DNA from: Coix lacryma-jobi var. lacryma-jobi
Taxonomy: Eukaryota > Streptophyta > Magnoliopsida > Poales > Poaceae
Direction of reading: 5' to 3'
Assembly: GCA_009763385.1 (NCBI GenBank)
Contig: CM019831.1
Location: 19,804,080 to 19,868,079 of the forward strand
Length of the DNA stretch: 64,000 bases
The notes beneath the pieces are model-generated. The model saw only the letters and a list, made by a program, of their open reading frames with translations, was not told where the DNA came from and made no database searches. Both the position numbers and the translations under genes were made by a program. Below, one piece after another: positions 35,284 through 46,908 of the stretch; the first letter of the stretch is position 1; every line of letters begins with the position of its first letter.

Positions 35284-35495
35284 GGAGGACCTTTAGTCCC
35301 GGTTGGTGTTACCAACCGGGACTAAAAGGTCCTTTAGTCTCGGTTGGTAATACGAACCGAGACTGTCATACCTTTAGTCCCGGTTGGTATTACCAACCGG
35401 GACTAAAGAACATTGAGTCTTTAGTCCCGGTTGCCTCGAGGAAAAGGAACCTTTAGTCCCGATTGAAGAACCTTTAGTCCCGGACACAAAAAAAA
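35284..35495. repeat. Foldback array of 'ctttagtcccggttgg' units
   Basis: Three foldbacks, each with about 17-nt arms ('cctttagtcccggttgg' and 'ccaaccgggactaaa') around a 4-5-nt loop, are followed by degenerate single units. This is a widespread grass pattern at the ends of non-autonomous DNA transposons, often CACTA-type tips. No terminus or target duplication was recognised, so the element itself is not called. Confidence 0.8.
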
Positions 35496-36175
35496 TTCGA
35501 GACTAATGGCCGAATCATTGATTAATTGGTTGTAAAGTACTACTGGTACTTTTGAGTACTTTATATTTTTTATTTAATAATCAATTAATTATGAAAGAAA
35601 GTCAGAAAAAAATAAAAGAGGAAAGGGTAGATTAGTAATTGGTGGAGGATGGTGCCTTAACGTTTTTCATTTAGCGTAATATATTTATAAATTTGTAAGT
35701 CAAATGGTCATATTTTTTTTGACGAAACAAATGATCATATTGGATGCCCTGTCAATATCCTTATATTTTTGCAAACTGAACGTACTATGCTACGGAGTAG
35801 TTAGTAGTTAGGTTCCTTATGGCCAAACATGTTCACTGAGTTGTCTTTGAATTGAGTTGGCTCTTATTTTCTTAAATTTATTATAGGATTTAACAATATT
35901 ATTTCTGTATTGGTATTTGACTTGATACTCATTAGCGGACCCAGCACCTCAATCAAGCCCGGGCAAATCAAGTCCTTTATTTTTTTTAGAATAAACGAAA
36001 AATTATATAAGAATTTATAGAACCGGTCCCACAGATTTTGGTACTGGTCTCACGTGTTTTGGTATTTTCCGGTACTTTCTGGTACTTTTTCTCTAGTACT
36101 TCTTATTTTTCCACCGTTCGATCTGAATCAATGAATGGCCCATATTTCTTCCAACCACCGTAAAACTTGTATTAA
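35496..36175. other. Unassigned AT-rich DNA
   Basis: Repeated 'ggtactttc/ggtacttttt' words at 36040-36100 and an 'attaattgg...caattaat' imperfect inverted pair at about 35520-35595 are the only structure noticed. No gene was seen. Confidence 0.35.
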
Positions 36176-36523
36176 TTAGATTGTTGATGGAAATTATTTT
36201 TCTGCTCCCAGATTCCATTTGAGTCATGCCAGGGCCCCGCAAGTTGGATTATAGTGTTGCACAACAAACATAGATCGCAAGTACACAGTAGCCCCTCAGT
36301 CATATTCATCCATGTCATTAATTGGATTGTCATAAGTGTCCACTTTAATTAACAAGCTAACATTATACATTTGCGCTATCCCATTTAAGACACTTCATAT
36401 ATTTAACCGTATTTCAATAATTATGGTAATATTTCTGAATATTACTAGAAAATTGACTTGCTCTCCATTAACCCTATTACTCCTTAGGTTACCATTTACC
36501 AAAGATGACAGATCAGTTAGCAA

Positions 36524-36557
<34 letters not shown>

Positions 36558-36571
36558 CATATTTCCGAATC

Positions 36572-36621
<50 letters not shown>

Positions 36622-36825
36622 ATATATAGCAATATACATGCAGGTGTTCCCTATACCGAGCCTGTAGCTTCAGAAGTGAAAATTTTCCATATCATTCACT
36701 GGCTACTGAAAGTGTAGGATTGAGATGCATCAGGACATTCATCAAGTTGCACGTTTATCTGCTGTCGCTGCAGGTAGTAAAGACAACGGCTAAATAAACG
36801 TGCAGTATCCAATTCCTTAGTGCCA
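36176..36825. repeat. Local duplication B, second copy
   Basis: It is colinear with 33788-34385 and expanded by microsatellite growth at 36526-36626. It sits 2.39 kb from the first copy, with the TNPD fragment, SINE-like head and foldback array between them. Confidence 0.92.
36526..36626. repeat. Compound CA / GA / TA microsatellite
   Basis: A (CA)n run is followed by (GA)n and, after 'gcatatttccgaatca', a (TA)n run. The corresponding place in duplication B's first copy (34136-34190) has a shorter CA run, no GA run and a short TA run, so the locus expanded after the duplication. Confidence 0.9.
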
Positions 36826-39800
36826 TCTCATCAATGCCACTTGATTTGTGGAGTTAGACGTCAACGGGTGGATAGAAAATTAGTAGCAATAAAAAAAATT
36901 GGTTTCAGAATGTGGTTTACTGTTGGTTTATATCAAACATCAGAAATAATAACTTCGTTGGTGAGCCTTATCATGATTCGGCAATTGATATTGTTTTTTT
37001 TTTTGAAGAATATGTCAGTCATCTATGTTTTTCAACAAATTGGCAATACCGATCAAAACAACTGAAACAATAGGTGCAGAGCTAGATGTTTTTGTTGTAG
37101 TTTATAAAGATCAAAAAGAAATCTTTTGAGAGTATACAATTCTAATACAGAAATATGATGTAGTAAGTTTCACATCTCCACATACTGAAATACAAAATGT
37201 TTTATTCACAACCAACCGAGAGCAGAATAGATTTAAGTTTTAGAAATAGAATATTATGCAATTGACGATACAATTCTCTAACCAACAGTACGTACAAAGG
37301 TTTATTTCTGCGAGAATTGGAAGAAAAAGGTCTCTATGTTTTCTCAGATTACCAATTGATTAAAATTGTTTTGTACTTGATTATAAAGGACATTCCCAGT
37401 ACATGCAATGACTCATTTGGCTGGACAGGCATTACTAGAGGATGGCCATCAAGGAAGAGAAACCTCAAAATGGGCATGCAATGATGGAGCTTCAAATTAA
37501 TTGTGAGGAAGAAGAGAAAGAGGGAGTCGAGCGAGGGGAAACAAGAACCAGGAGACGCAACAAAGCAAGATTATAGAGCTCATGTGTGGACCCTGGCCCT
37601 GTGGGGTCCTCCTAAGTCCTATATATACATATATATTGCCCCAATGCGCATTAGTGGAAATAACTAGACAATCAAAGGTATCACCAACCAGGCCAAGGGT
37701 GGCTTAAGTTGAACTCGCACAAAATTTTTGATATAACACATCAGCAGTGAATTTTTTTTGACCCAGAGAGACAGCCCCGCCTAGCATGGGAGATATGACA
37801 TATATATTGTCACCACCAATCTGTGCATCTAGTAGTATTTCCAGTAGTAAATAATTGGACCCTGGTCTCGGGTTCCTAGCCAACAAAATTGGACCCATGA
37901 TTTTGGAGTGAGATGGGAATACTCACCATTGCTTAGAAGCTCCAACTCTGAAGGTTATTTGGCAACTAATTAGGTTGCATCTTGGGACATCACATATGAG
38001 CTGGCACTTAGATTTTGACTACGACTATTATCACCAATAATGTTTTGGTTCTAGACATGGGATGATGCACTGGAAGATTTAGCCATACTACTATGGAATT
38101 TGGTTGAGGGATGAAGCAGGGCATTTGCTAGAAACATTTGTTTAATGATCTTTGTTTTTGGTTGCCATCATGTATCATTTGCTTGACGTGTCTATTACAA
38201 CAGTGTTTTACAAAGTTTTGTAAAGAGTTTTGGAAGCTCCGATAAATGACAAGAAGTTTGGAACATATCTGGCGCGCGAGCACAGCTGGTTAAAAGTGTA
38301 CTAAGTATTAGGTACAGGATGCATTGGGACATTTAGCCGAGCTTTTTCTTCACGATTTGAATCCATATTTGCGTTTTCATTTACACATGCTGAACCAAAC
38401 ATCAACTTGTTTGGATTAGGTGGAAATGTTTGGTGCCGGATTACATGGAGGCAAGTGATAACCGAGTAATAACATGGCATCACCATATACGCTGATGGTT
38501 GTGTACCTGCTTGGTAAAAAAGATGACGAGACTAGCATCTTGACTAGAAGATCGAGTGACAGAGAAACAAAATGAAGTGGTTGCATTGGTCAGTTATGAA
38601 CCACTTGGTACAACAAGGTTACGGGAGAAAGTCCATCACTAAATTGGTTGGGGCATCAAAATTAAATACTTACGGTGAACTAGCTGAAAATTTACTCTGT
38701 GGCAAAACAGTGAAGTGCTTTGTTGCGGTTGTAATAGAAGAGCATGAAAGGCAAAGTACCAATGCTCCTTATTATATTATCCAGAACAGCACATTGCTTG
38801 AAGCCATGTGACCTTTGAGGATTTTGGTTTGTAAATGCTAACAGACATAAATTTAATCCATAAAATCTTAGTGTGAACTAATATATATATATATGACTCC
38901 TTGCTTGCAGTTGCTGCACCCTTGCTTGCTTGGGACTCCAAATATGTAGTGAAGCTCCAAGACACCATATTGACGACCTCGGTCAAGTCATATCGGCATG
39001 AGAGGAATTGGGAAATTCGGTAGCCCGGACAGGAAACAATGCTGATTCAACTGCACACCTAGCTCTTAATGTGCCTACAGACTGACTTTGGTGTATAGTT
39101 TTTTCACTACCTGCCTATGGAGGTCATATGCATGCGCCTCCGAGCTTGCTGGGTTATCGAATATTTGTTCATACAATCAGTTCGGAACATGACATGGTGG
39201 AAGAACCAGGGCGCACATGAGTGATAGGGGACGCGGTTGATCCGTCGCATATCGCTATACCACATCCACGTCCAGCACACAATATGTCTATTACACTGGA
39301 CACCTTAGAGGTAGATTAATCATTTCTGTCCTTTTTTAATCCAAGGTACATATTAGAAACAATTTGCACGAGATCATTTAATTAAGCTAAACGGATAGCA
39401 GGCCGCAAAGAAGAAGTAATAACAAGTATGTAGACCACGGTTGTACATACACATTTATACCAGCAATTCAGCTGTGCTACCTTGGGTCCAATTCTGCTTG
39501 TTTTACTTTTACCCAGTCTCCGTGGTCTTGCTATGTGACGCAATATTATCAGGCGCTCTGATCTATATGCTCATGATATATAGCAGACAATGTTTGATGG
39601 ACTTCATTTCTGTGAAATGCAAGTTCCATACATGACAAGTGTCGAAGGTCTATCCGTTAACGCCTTACACATTGTACTGCTGCCGTAGAAACTACCAGGC
39701 AAGAGATTCTACTAATTCACATTGTACACTGTTTGAGCTCTGAGTCCGAGTAATGCTTAATTAGCTTGGACTTAAAGCACGTGCAACCCATGGGCCATGG

Positions 39801-42204
39801 CATGCGGCAGAATTGACCACATATTGAACCATTTAAACTGTGGTTAATTTCTAAACTCGATCTACATGAAGCTACACTACTTAATTAAAAGCTAGTTACG
39901 CGTATATGGTACTAGCTAGATACTAGAAGCATTGTTAGCAAAAGCCATCCGTATATCGACATATATATACGAAATTTTCAGATATTCCTAAGTGAAAAAG
40001 AGAGAAAACATCTAACCATTTACCTTCCATGAAACCTATTTATTTCCATTAAGAGTAATCAAATGAAAATAAAAAAAAAACTCTTGTGGAACAAAGTCAA
40101 GATTTGACAAGCAGAATCGCAGAACGTCGATGGGCTTGGCCAGCCTCGTGGATGAGCTTGCAATTTTTTTGTTAAATTAATTTATTAACAGAGGCGGACA
40201 AATCAGGATTTACACAAACATGGCAGCAGAGGCAGACGCTTGCCGGTCTCTGTTTCGTCTACGAAAATACTTACAGTACACAATGCGAGCTCACATTTTG
40301 TTTCAAGCAGTCACTTGTCTGTCTTCACAAACATGTTGGCTCTTGTTCCACCCTGCACTATGTTAAGGCAGCATCGAGAAGTGCATTGTCCATGTTTCAA
40401 CTAATTTTGTGAAAAATGAAGTGACTGTGGGTCGATCGGTGGGCTGGTGAGCGTGTGGTCCCTGTGGTTCGTGATCTTCTAATAACCTCCAATTTTAGAT
40501 CCTGGACTTGTCTTGTGAGTACATAGACTTTAGAAATTATGTTTTTAAAGGTGCATCTATGGTAAAATTTAGGGAAAACATTGTTTTCACATATTTTGGG
40601 GGTGTATTTGCACCCCTACCAATAATATAGCTTCGCCCCTGTCAGTGGCAGCAACCTCCAGGACAGCAACACACTCATCGGGTTCGGAGTTGGCGTAGTC
40701 GATGCAGAGTACTTTGAGCTCGACAAAGGATGGATCAACGACACATTGGGTGACGGCATTCTGGGCATGGACGTTGTTCACCTTGGTGAAGCGCCGTCCC
40801 CACTTCTTGTTGTGCATATCGAAGCGGTGGCCAAATTTATCCATCGTTCTCTCGAGATTAGGATCCATCACACCACTAGATCCCTAGAGGTGAGTGAAAT
40901 AGTCCTGTGAAAGGGTGCGATATAGGATGGAGCAAGTATCTAGTACCAATTGTTAGCTATGGCGTGTCAACGAATAAGAAGGGGATACTAAGTAGAGACA
41001 TGCAAGGTACACTAGTACTACACGGAATATCTTTACTTGTGGTATTTTTTTTAATATTATACTGGTGTTTTTACCATCCACTAGTGTGAAAGGTTCGTAA
41101 AATAAGCAAACTTTGTTGGCAACACCTAAGAACCGTCAATATATAAATATTACAGTAGCGGTTTTCTAACGTAAAACAAGAAAACTCCAGTTGTATATGA
41201 TTTTCACAAATCGCCACTAGGCAGTCACGCAGTTTTTAGTTTTTTTTTCAGTTTTGGCCTATGAAATTTCTAGGAATCAAACTAACAACCTAATTCCTCG
41301 CGTATTACACCTCTTATCATTCCAACCCAAAGTCAGTTTTAATTTAAGAGCGGAAATATTCCGTTAGATTTAATCCATCAGATTTTCAAATGATGATCTA
41401 AATGGATTCAAATGAAAAATGTTTCAACTACCTAGATTTAGATGTCGTCATGATCTACAACTTTAATTTTGATTGTTTACCATATGACGTTATTTCATAA
41501 GTTTTTAAAAATATAAATCTAAAAACATAATTGTTGCGCCCTAAATTAATTATTTCAAATGAGATAGTAGTCTACAAAGATGTAGATCTTTTCGAATACT
41601 ACAACTTTCCTTCAGTCATTTTCTCCATCCGACATCATTTGAATATTTTAAAAACTTATTGCGAATTATTTACACTTGCGGTAGATCGATAGCCATGGGC
41701 CCATAATTTTATTTTCTTCTGGCACTGAAATTATGAACGGTCAGTGAAAGTGAATTTGTACTATTCAGTTAAAAAAAAAATCATTCTCCAGGCCCATTCA
41801 GAGATTCCTTCATAACTATAGCACACTTGAATAAACACTCAGTTTGCTTATTTACTTTCCTCTATCCTCGTACATAAAATAATAGCCACGTGTCTTCCGG
41901 CACAAAATGCTTTTTGATAGCATATATGAGTTCACGTGCAAACTAGCGAAATTTGTACAAAATCATCTTATTAAACATGTACAATAAGAATATTGAAAAG
42001 AGGTTACAACATGAGATGCCAGAGGCACTCAGACTATAGAGTTTACAGAATCATCTTATAGAGCAATTGTTATAACCAAAGACTGTACTATATTGTTTGG
42101 CAAAGCTTCTAATTAGTGAAGCAACAAGATGGAGTTGTATCGCCAGTAATCCTCTGCCACCAGTCCAAAGTAAACAACATGCATGCAACTGAAATGCACT
42201 TACT
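36826..42204. other. Unassigned intergenic DNA
   Basis: No gene was supported in 5.4 kb. About 40185-40260 has 'ttaacagaggcgga' words like the element at 1-1083. About 41390-41650 has the 'actacaaagatgtagatct' AT-rich repeat of CACTA interiors. Unrecognised frames occur at 38572-38811 (+) and 40587-40871 (-). Confidence 0.4.
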
Positions 42205-43914
42205 GTTTGTGTGTAACATCCCAAAATTTGCATCAATTTAAAAATAGGCAATATGATTTAATTATGCATTCTTATGTGTTGCATGGAACCTAGTTGATAA
42301 AAAATATTTGCAAAAGCTAAAATAAAAAATCCTAGGCCAAAGACAATGATGATGCATACATGCTGGTGCATATTTTATTTTGTGATGTTTGGTTTTTCTC
42401 AAAACTTGTTTGAATTCAATTTGGTTTTTTTTGCTTTTGAAATCAACTTCTGGAAATTGAAAAAAGCTTTTTCCTTCTCCCTCCTCCTCCTTTCTCCCTT
42501 TTGGCCCGAGCCCGCTTGGCCGGCCCGCTCCTCCCCTCTCGCGGCCCGCTTTTCCCCCCTTTCTCTCTCTCCTTCGCCCGCGGGGGCCGCCGCCGGGCCC
42601 AAATTGCGCCGCGCAGAAGGCCGCCCGATGGCCCAGCTCCGCTCGCCGCCCGCCCGCGCGCGTTCTCCTCTCTCTCTCGCTGACGACTGGGCTCCACCAG
42701 TCAGTCCCTCCGCGTCGCCCGCACTCGCCTCCTTCCTCCCGTGTCCGACCCGAACACGAGTCAGAGCTCCGGTCTCCATCGAATCCACGCCTCCTCCTCG
42801 GTTTCCATCCGTTTTGGAGCCCCTACAAAACTCCCGAGAGCACGCCGCCTCTCCTCACGCGAAAAGCTCTCGTTCTTGTGCCCTATTTTGCCGTGACCGC
42901 TCGCGCCGCCACCCGCAAGAACCCCGCCGCCGTCCACCCGACGCTCTGAGGATTTTCAACCGCTTCGAAGCTCCGCCAAAGCTTTGGGTCGACCTCGTGA
43001 TCACACTCGACCTCTCCTTTTCTGTTTTCGTCATCTAAACCGCTTACCCGACCTCGCCGTTGTTCACAGGGACACCGTCGCCGCCAAATCAAACGATTAG
43101 CCGTCCCTGAGCCAACATCGACGTCATCAACACCTCCGGTGAGTTCGCCTTGAGCTTCTCGTTCGATCGGACCAAGCCTCGAGGTCTCTACTGCACCATA
43201 GCTCGGTTCCGAGTCGCGCCGCCGTTTTCCGGCCACGGCGCTGCCGCGTCCTCCTTTTTCTCCGGCGAAAGCGCCGCCGGTGTCCTCCCAGATCTAATCT
43301 GGAGCGTCCATCTCGGAGCGGATGGTCAGAAACGCTCGATACCCCTTCGCCGGTCGTTTTGCAAAAAGGCCATTACAATTTCTTGGACCTCAACCCGCCG
43401 TCCTTTTGAGCACTGTGCTCTGAGTCTGTGAAAACTTGCCTTGAAGTCCCTGCGTTTCTTCCAAATTGAGGCGCAGTCCAATCAATTCTGAATTTCGTTT
43501 TAAATCGATTTTAAATTCAAATTCGAGTTTGGTTTATTTACAGTTTTGCCACCAGTTTCAAATGCTTATAACTTCTACGTTTTTAGTCCGATTTAGTCCG
43601 TTCAAGTTGCGTTAGATTCGTTTTGAAAAGATCTATCTATCTGCATGAAAAGCTATACTGTTTTCAGTAGTTAAAATTTGAGTTAGGTTTAATCTACTAA
43701 CTAAGGTTTTGTAACTGGTTTAGCTCATAACTTTCGCGTTATAATTCCGTTTTTTGTGATCTTCGCGTTTATGTGATTGTGTTGGATCATAGTTTCTGTT
43801 TTCAAACTTTTTATATTATTTTCTTGCTATTGGTCTAATGTTCTAATTATAGCTTGTTTGCTTTGCATGATTGTTGTTCCGGTGGTTGTGTGTTGATGTG
43901 GTAATCGAGTATAG

Positions 43915-43986
43915 ACGGTGAGACATACGCTGGTGATCAGGAACCCTTCTACGACAGTCAAGAGCAACCAGAGTTCGCTGAATCAG
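43915..43986 (+). other. Candidate internal exon of an LTR leader transcript
   Basis: 72 nt lie between an acceptor (TATAG ending at 43914) and a consensus GC-type donor (AG|GCAAGT at 43987). One frame is open and acidic, including AGDQEPFYDSQEQPEFAES. The 3' LTR holds the same 72-nt segment at 55753-55824 with a G-to-S change at its second codon. Splicing to an acceptor at 44906 would continue the frame into CYGNDDFPEEF and a stop at 44942. No in-frame ATG upstream was established, so translation is uncertain. Confidence 0.4.
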
Positions 43987-44906
43987 GCAAGTATAGCATG
44001 GGATCCTCCTTGTTGACCTATTCACCATGAAACATCTAAATTCATATGCATGTGTCTAATTTTGATCTCCTATCTAGTCTATCCTAGACTTTTGACCCGT
44101 TACCTTGTTAACCATGGGATGCTATGCATATGGGTAGAGTTTTGCTAGAGCTTTACTTAAACCAAACATAATCTAATAATGGTGAATAAAATTTGATCTT
44201 TTTAGCAACATGGTTTAGGACCTCCTGTCAGCAAAAGCTGGGACATACAGTGCAACCATGAGGGTTATATGGCTCTGACCTCAGCTCAGTATAAGGACCT
44301 TTTCTAGCTTGTTAGCGGACAACTGTATAGGCGCGTTGGATCTTGCCGAGACGGGTATAGTGCGGCTCCTGTCCACGTGAGTATAGGCTGCGTGTTATTG
44401 TGCCACCTGGAAGGAGGGCTCTACATCCCCTTGCCTTAAGAACTAGCGGCCCTAACTTGTTAGACGAACCTTTGAAAGGCTTTGCGTGTATCCTGCCCGC
44501 TCACCTCGGAAGTGTTATGGGAGTAATTAGCCCGGGCATCTGGATATCACGACTCATCGGGTAAAGTGTACAACCTCTGCAGAGTGTAAAACTGATATAT
44601 CAGCCGTGCTCACGGTTACGAGCGGCCCGGAAAACTCACAGTTTAGTTGTTATATGTTGATTATTTATGCACATGTTGATTACCTTATTGCTATGTTTCA
44701 GTATTTATGATCATGTGGATTGGGTTTAAGCATTCATATATGTTCACCATAATATTAAAATTGTGCCAACTAAAAGCTACTGCTGTTTAACCAGTGTCAG
44801 CCTTATTTGAGCCTCATGAACCCCATGTTACACTTGTTAAGTACGAGATGTACTTATGCTTGTTTATTTCCTTTCTACTTGGATAAAAATCCCGGATGGG
44901 TAACAG

Positions 44907-44944
44907 ATTGCTATGGTAACGACGACTTCCCTGAAGAGTTCTAG
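44907..44944 (+). other. Candidate terminal exon of the LTR leader ORF
   Basis: After TAACAG at 44901-44906 the sequence reads CYGNDDFPEEF and TAG in the phase left by the preceding candidate exon. The identical arrangement occurs in the 3' LTR at 56745-56782. Phase match on both sides of a GC-AG intron supports a real splicing signal, but no transcript evidence is available here. Confidence 0.4.
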
Positions 44945-45155
44945 ACTTGCTGTCAACCAGTCATCTTCCCTGTGATGGAGCTACCGCGAGAGACACTTTA
45001 TTTATCCGCTGCTATGTTAAGACTTTGAATAATATTCGTTATGTAATAAACATATGTGATGGTACTTCTTAATTTGTGGCTTATGTGTGTGATTGATCTC
45101 TGGGCACACATGAGTATTGCATTCAATTTTGTTCTTAAAATTGGGTGTGACAAAT

Positions 45156-45167
45156 TGGTATCAGAGC
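45156..45167 (+). other. Primer binding site (initiator Met-tRNA type)
   Basis: TGGTATCAGAGC lies three bases after the 5' LTR. It is the standard complement of the 3' end of initiator methionine tRNA used to prime minus-strand synthesis by plant LTR retrotransposons. Confidence 0.95.
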
Positions 45168-45345
45168 TATGTTGACTGTAGGACGCAAGCCTAGTTAGTT
45201 ATGGTCGTTGTAGTGGTCTTTGCTTCTCAATTCTTGCTATTTATCTTAACCTTGTTAATTTATCAAAATTATATGCTTCTCTTTACTTGCTCTATTACGC
45301 AAATATATTGATTCTATTGTATCTGTCTCTTGGTCTATTCCATAG

Positions 45346-46224
45346 ATGGCTCGTCGTACCACCCGCAAGTCTGTCGGTGGTCGCATGAGGTCAGGCCTGA
45401 GGGCAGGCAACCCCGTTCCGCAAGCACCGCAAGCACCCCAGGAGCCAGAACAGCAGGAGGTAGCACCGCAAGAGCCAGTACTGCAAGAACAAGCACCTCA
45501 AGAAGTGGAACCACAAGCGCCGGCACCACCAGTACAAGCTCCAGCTCAGCAAGCACAAGCTCCACAAGCTCCAGTACCTCCCGCGCCAGTGCCCCCAGAA
45601 GTGCTGGAAGTTGAAGACGATGAAGAGCTCCCGGTGGGATGGGACGTGGACTCCGGGTATCTCGTCGGAGCGCCCACGGCTGCCCAGAGTCCCACACATC
45701 ACAGGCTGATGGGACTTTTTGATGCCTACTACCCTGACAAGAACATCATCGTACAGTACACCCACTGGAGGTACAGTCATCCCGTGGAAAGGACCTACTG
45801 GAAGGCAAGAGTGACTGTCGCCGTCCGAGAACCAGAAAGTGGCCTATACCTGCATGAGATGGTGATTGGCCACAGAGCTCGTCGGTCCACTCTAGCGTCA
45901 GCCTTGGAAGCCGTGGCAGTTGAAGCCTACAAAGCGTTCCGGGGTCGTCGCATTGAAGACATGAGGGATGATGCATACCGCTACCTGCCCTATTGGAACA
46001 GTGAGAATAGGGAGGCTATGGTAGAAGACCCCAATGCAACTCCAACAGTGAAGGCCACACGAGATTTTCTCCTTGACAGGGAAAGGTCTAACGCGGACTT
46101 GGAAAAGGAGGTGATATCCCTGGGAAAAGATCTCAAAAGATGCTATAGCACCATTGATGGGCTCTTGGAACTTCTCAACCAACCCCCTATGTACAAGAGG
46201 CTCCGCGAACCGCTCTACAAATAG
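45346..46224 (+). CDS. Extra ORF upstream of gag (292 aa), unknown function
   Basis: The frame is intact from ATG (45346) to TAG (46222). Residues 1-20 are basic (MARRTTRKSVGGRMRSGLR). Residues 20-90 are a Pro/Gln/Ala repeat. A globular part of about 90-235 contains WDVDSGYLVGAP, LMGLFDAYYPDKNI, HWRYSHPVERTYWKARVTV and EAYKAFRGRRI. The end (about 240-285, LDRERSNADLEKEVISLGKD) looks coiled-coil. It has no gag, protease or zinc motif. Some grass gypsy elements (RIRE3/RIRE8-type) are known to carry an extra 'orf0' in this position, and this is probably its counterpart. Function is not known. It is separated from gag by 0.7 kb. Retention of an open frame while pol has stops is notable. Confidence 0.75.
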   Translation: MARRTTRKSVGGRMRSGLRAGNPVPQAPQAPQEPEQQEVAPQEPVLQEQAPQEVEPQAPAPPVQAPAQQAQAPQAPVPPAPVPPEVLEVEDDEELPVGWDVDSGYLVGAPTAAQSPTHHRLMGLFDAYYPDKNIIVQYTHWRYSHPVERTYWKARVTVAVREPESGLYLHEMVIGHRARRSTLASALEAVAVEAYKAFRGRRIEDMRDDAYRYLPYWNSENREAMVEDPNATPTVKATRDFLLDRERSNADLEKEVISLGKDLKRCYSTIDGLLELLNQPPMYKRLREPLYK

Positions 46225-46908
46225 GCATAGGTCACCCTTCTATGTAATGAGACGATATTAGTAAGCGTTTTGTTGAGTCTAGTTAAAATTTTGTGCTAGT
46301 GTGCTTCTTTATGTGTGAGTTGGATTTTTATTATGCTTATGTGTGATATGGTTCTTTGTAATGAGTGTTGAGATTTGTGGGCTTGTCTACAAATCTCATA
46401 GTTAGACCTAACGTTTATGAATAATAAGAGGGTTAGTTATATCTTGTCCTATGCTGTTTTCTGGAGCAACCTGTGATCTTTCGGTTATATCTCAAGTTCT
46501 GATCGTGCAACATGGCTGAAAATTTTATGGTGGAAAATAGACTCCTATATCTAACCAATGCCTCTGGAATCACTTCAATAGCTGTTATGGTTTGTGAGAT
46601 ATGGCTGTTTCAAGTTAGAGTTTCTGCGCAGTTTAGAACTCTGGACAGATCTGTTTGTTCTATGTGTTTGACTAATTTAACGACAGAATCTGGGAAAGTC
46701 ACTTAAATAAAAGTTGTAGATAATTTCGTTATCTTTCCAACCGTGTATCACACGCCCTGTTTGGATTTTTGGAACTCCGAATATGACTGTTTTTCTGTAC
46801 TGCTGTTACTGGATCTCGCCCAGAAATTTTCAGATCTCCTGTTTCCTCTCATACAAGTGATCTTTTCATGAAAAGTTCGCTAACCTTGATCCCTGTTTGG
46901 AAACACAG

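Larger units (their letters stand above)
42212..45152 (+). repeat. 5' LTR of the gypsy element
   Basis: It starts TGTAACATCCC and ends GGGTGTGACA, 2.94 kb. A GC-rich part (about 42480-43430) looks like a promoter/leader and is followed by AT-rich sequence. Open frames inside it (42346-43038 and 43150-43431) recur in the 3' LTR and are not evidence of genes. 'gtaataaacatatg' near 45042 could serve polyadenylation. Potential splice sites at 43139, 43914, 43987 and 44906 are described in the findings. Confidence 0.95.

Noticed and set aside
38572..39090. Possible RNase H/RVT_3-like remnant (38572-38811 frame, then NSVARTGNNADSTAHLALN near 39015)
   Set aside because: The second stretch resembles the end of plant RVT_3 domains, but stops separate it from any upstream domain and no catalytic residues were seen.
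42346..43431. 230-codon and 93-codon frames in the 5' LTR, the latter repeated exactly in the 3' LTR
   Set aside because: LTR copies are near-identical, so repetition is not evidence of selection; the frames are GC-driven, and the second lies in a candidate intron.
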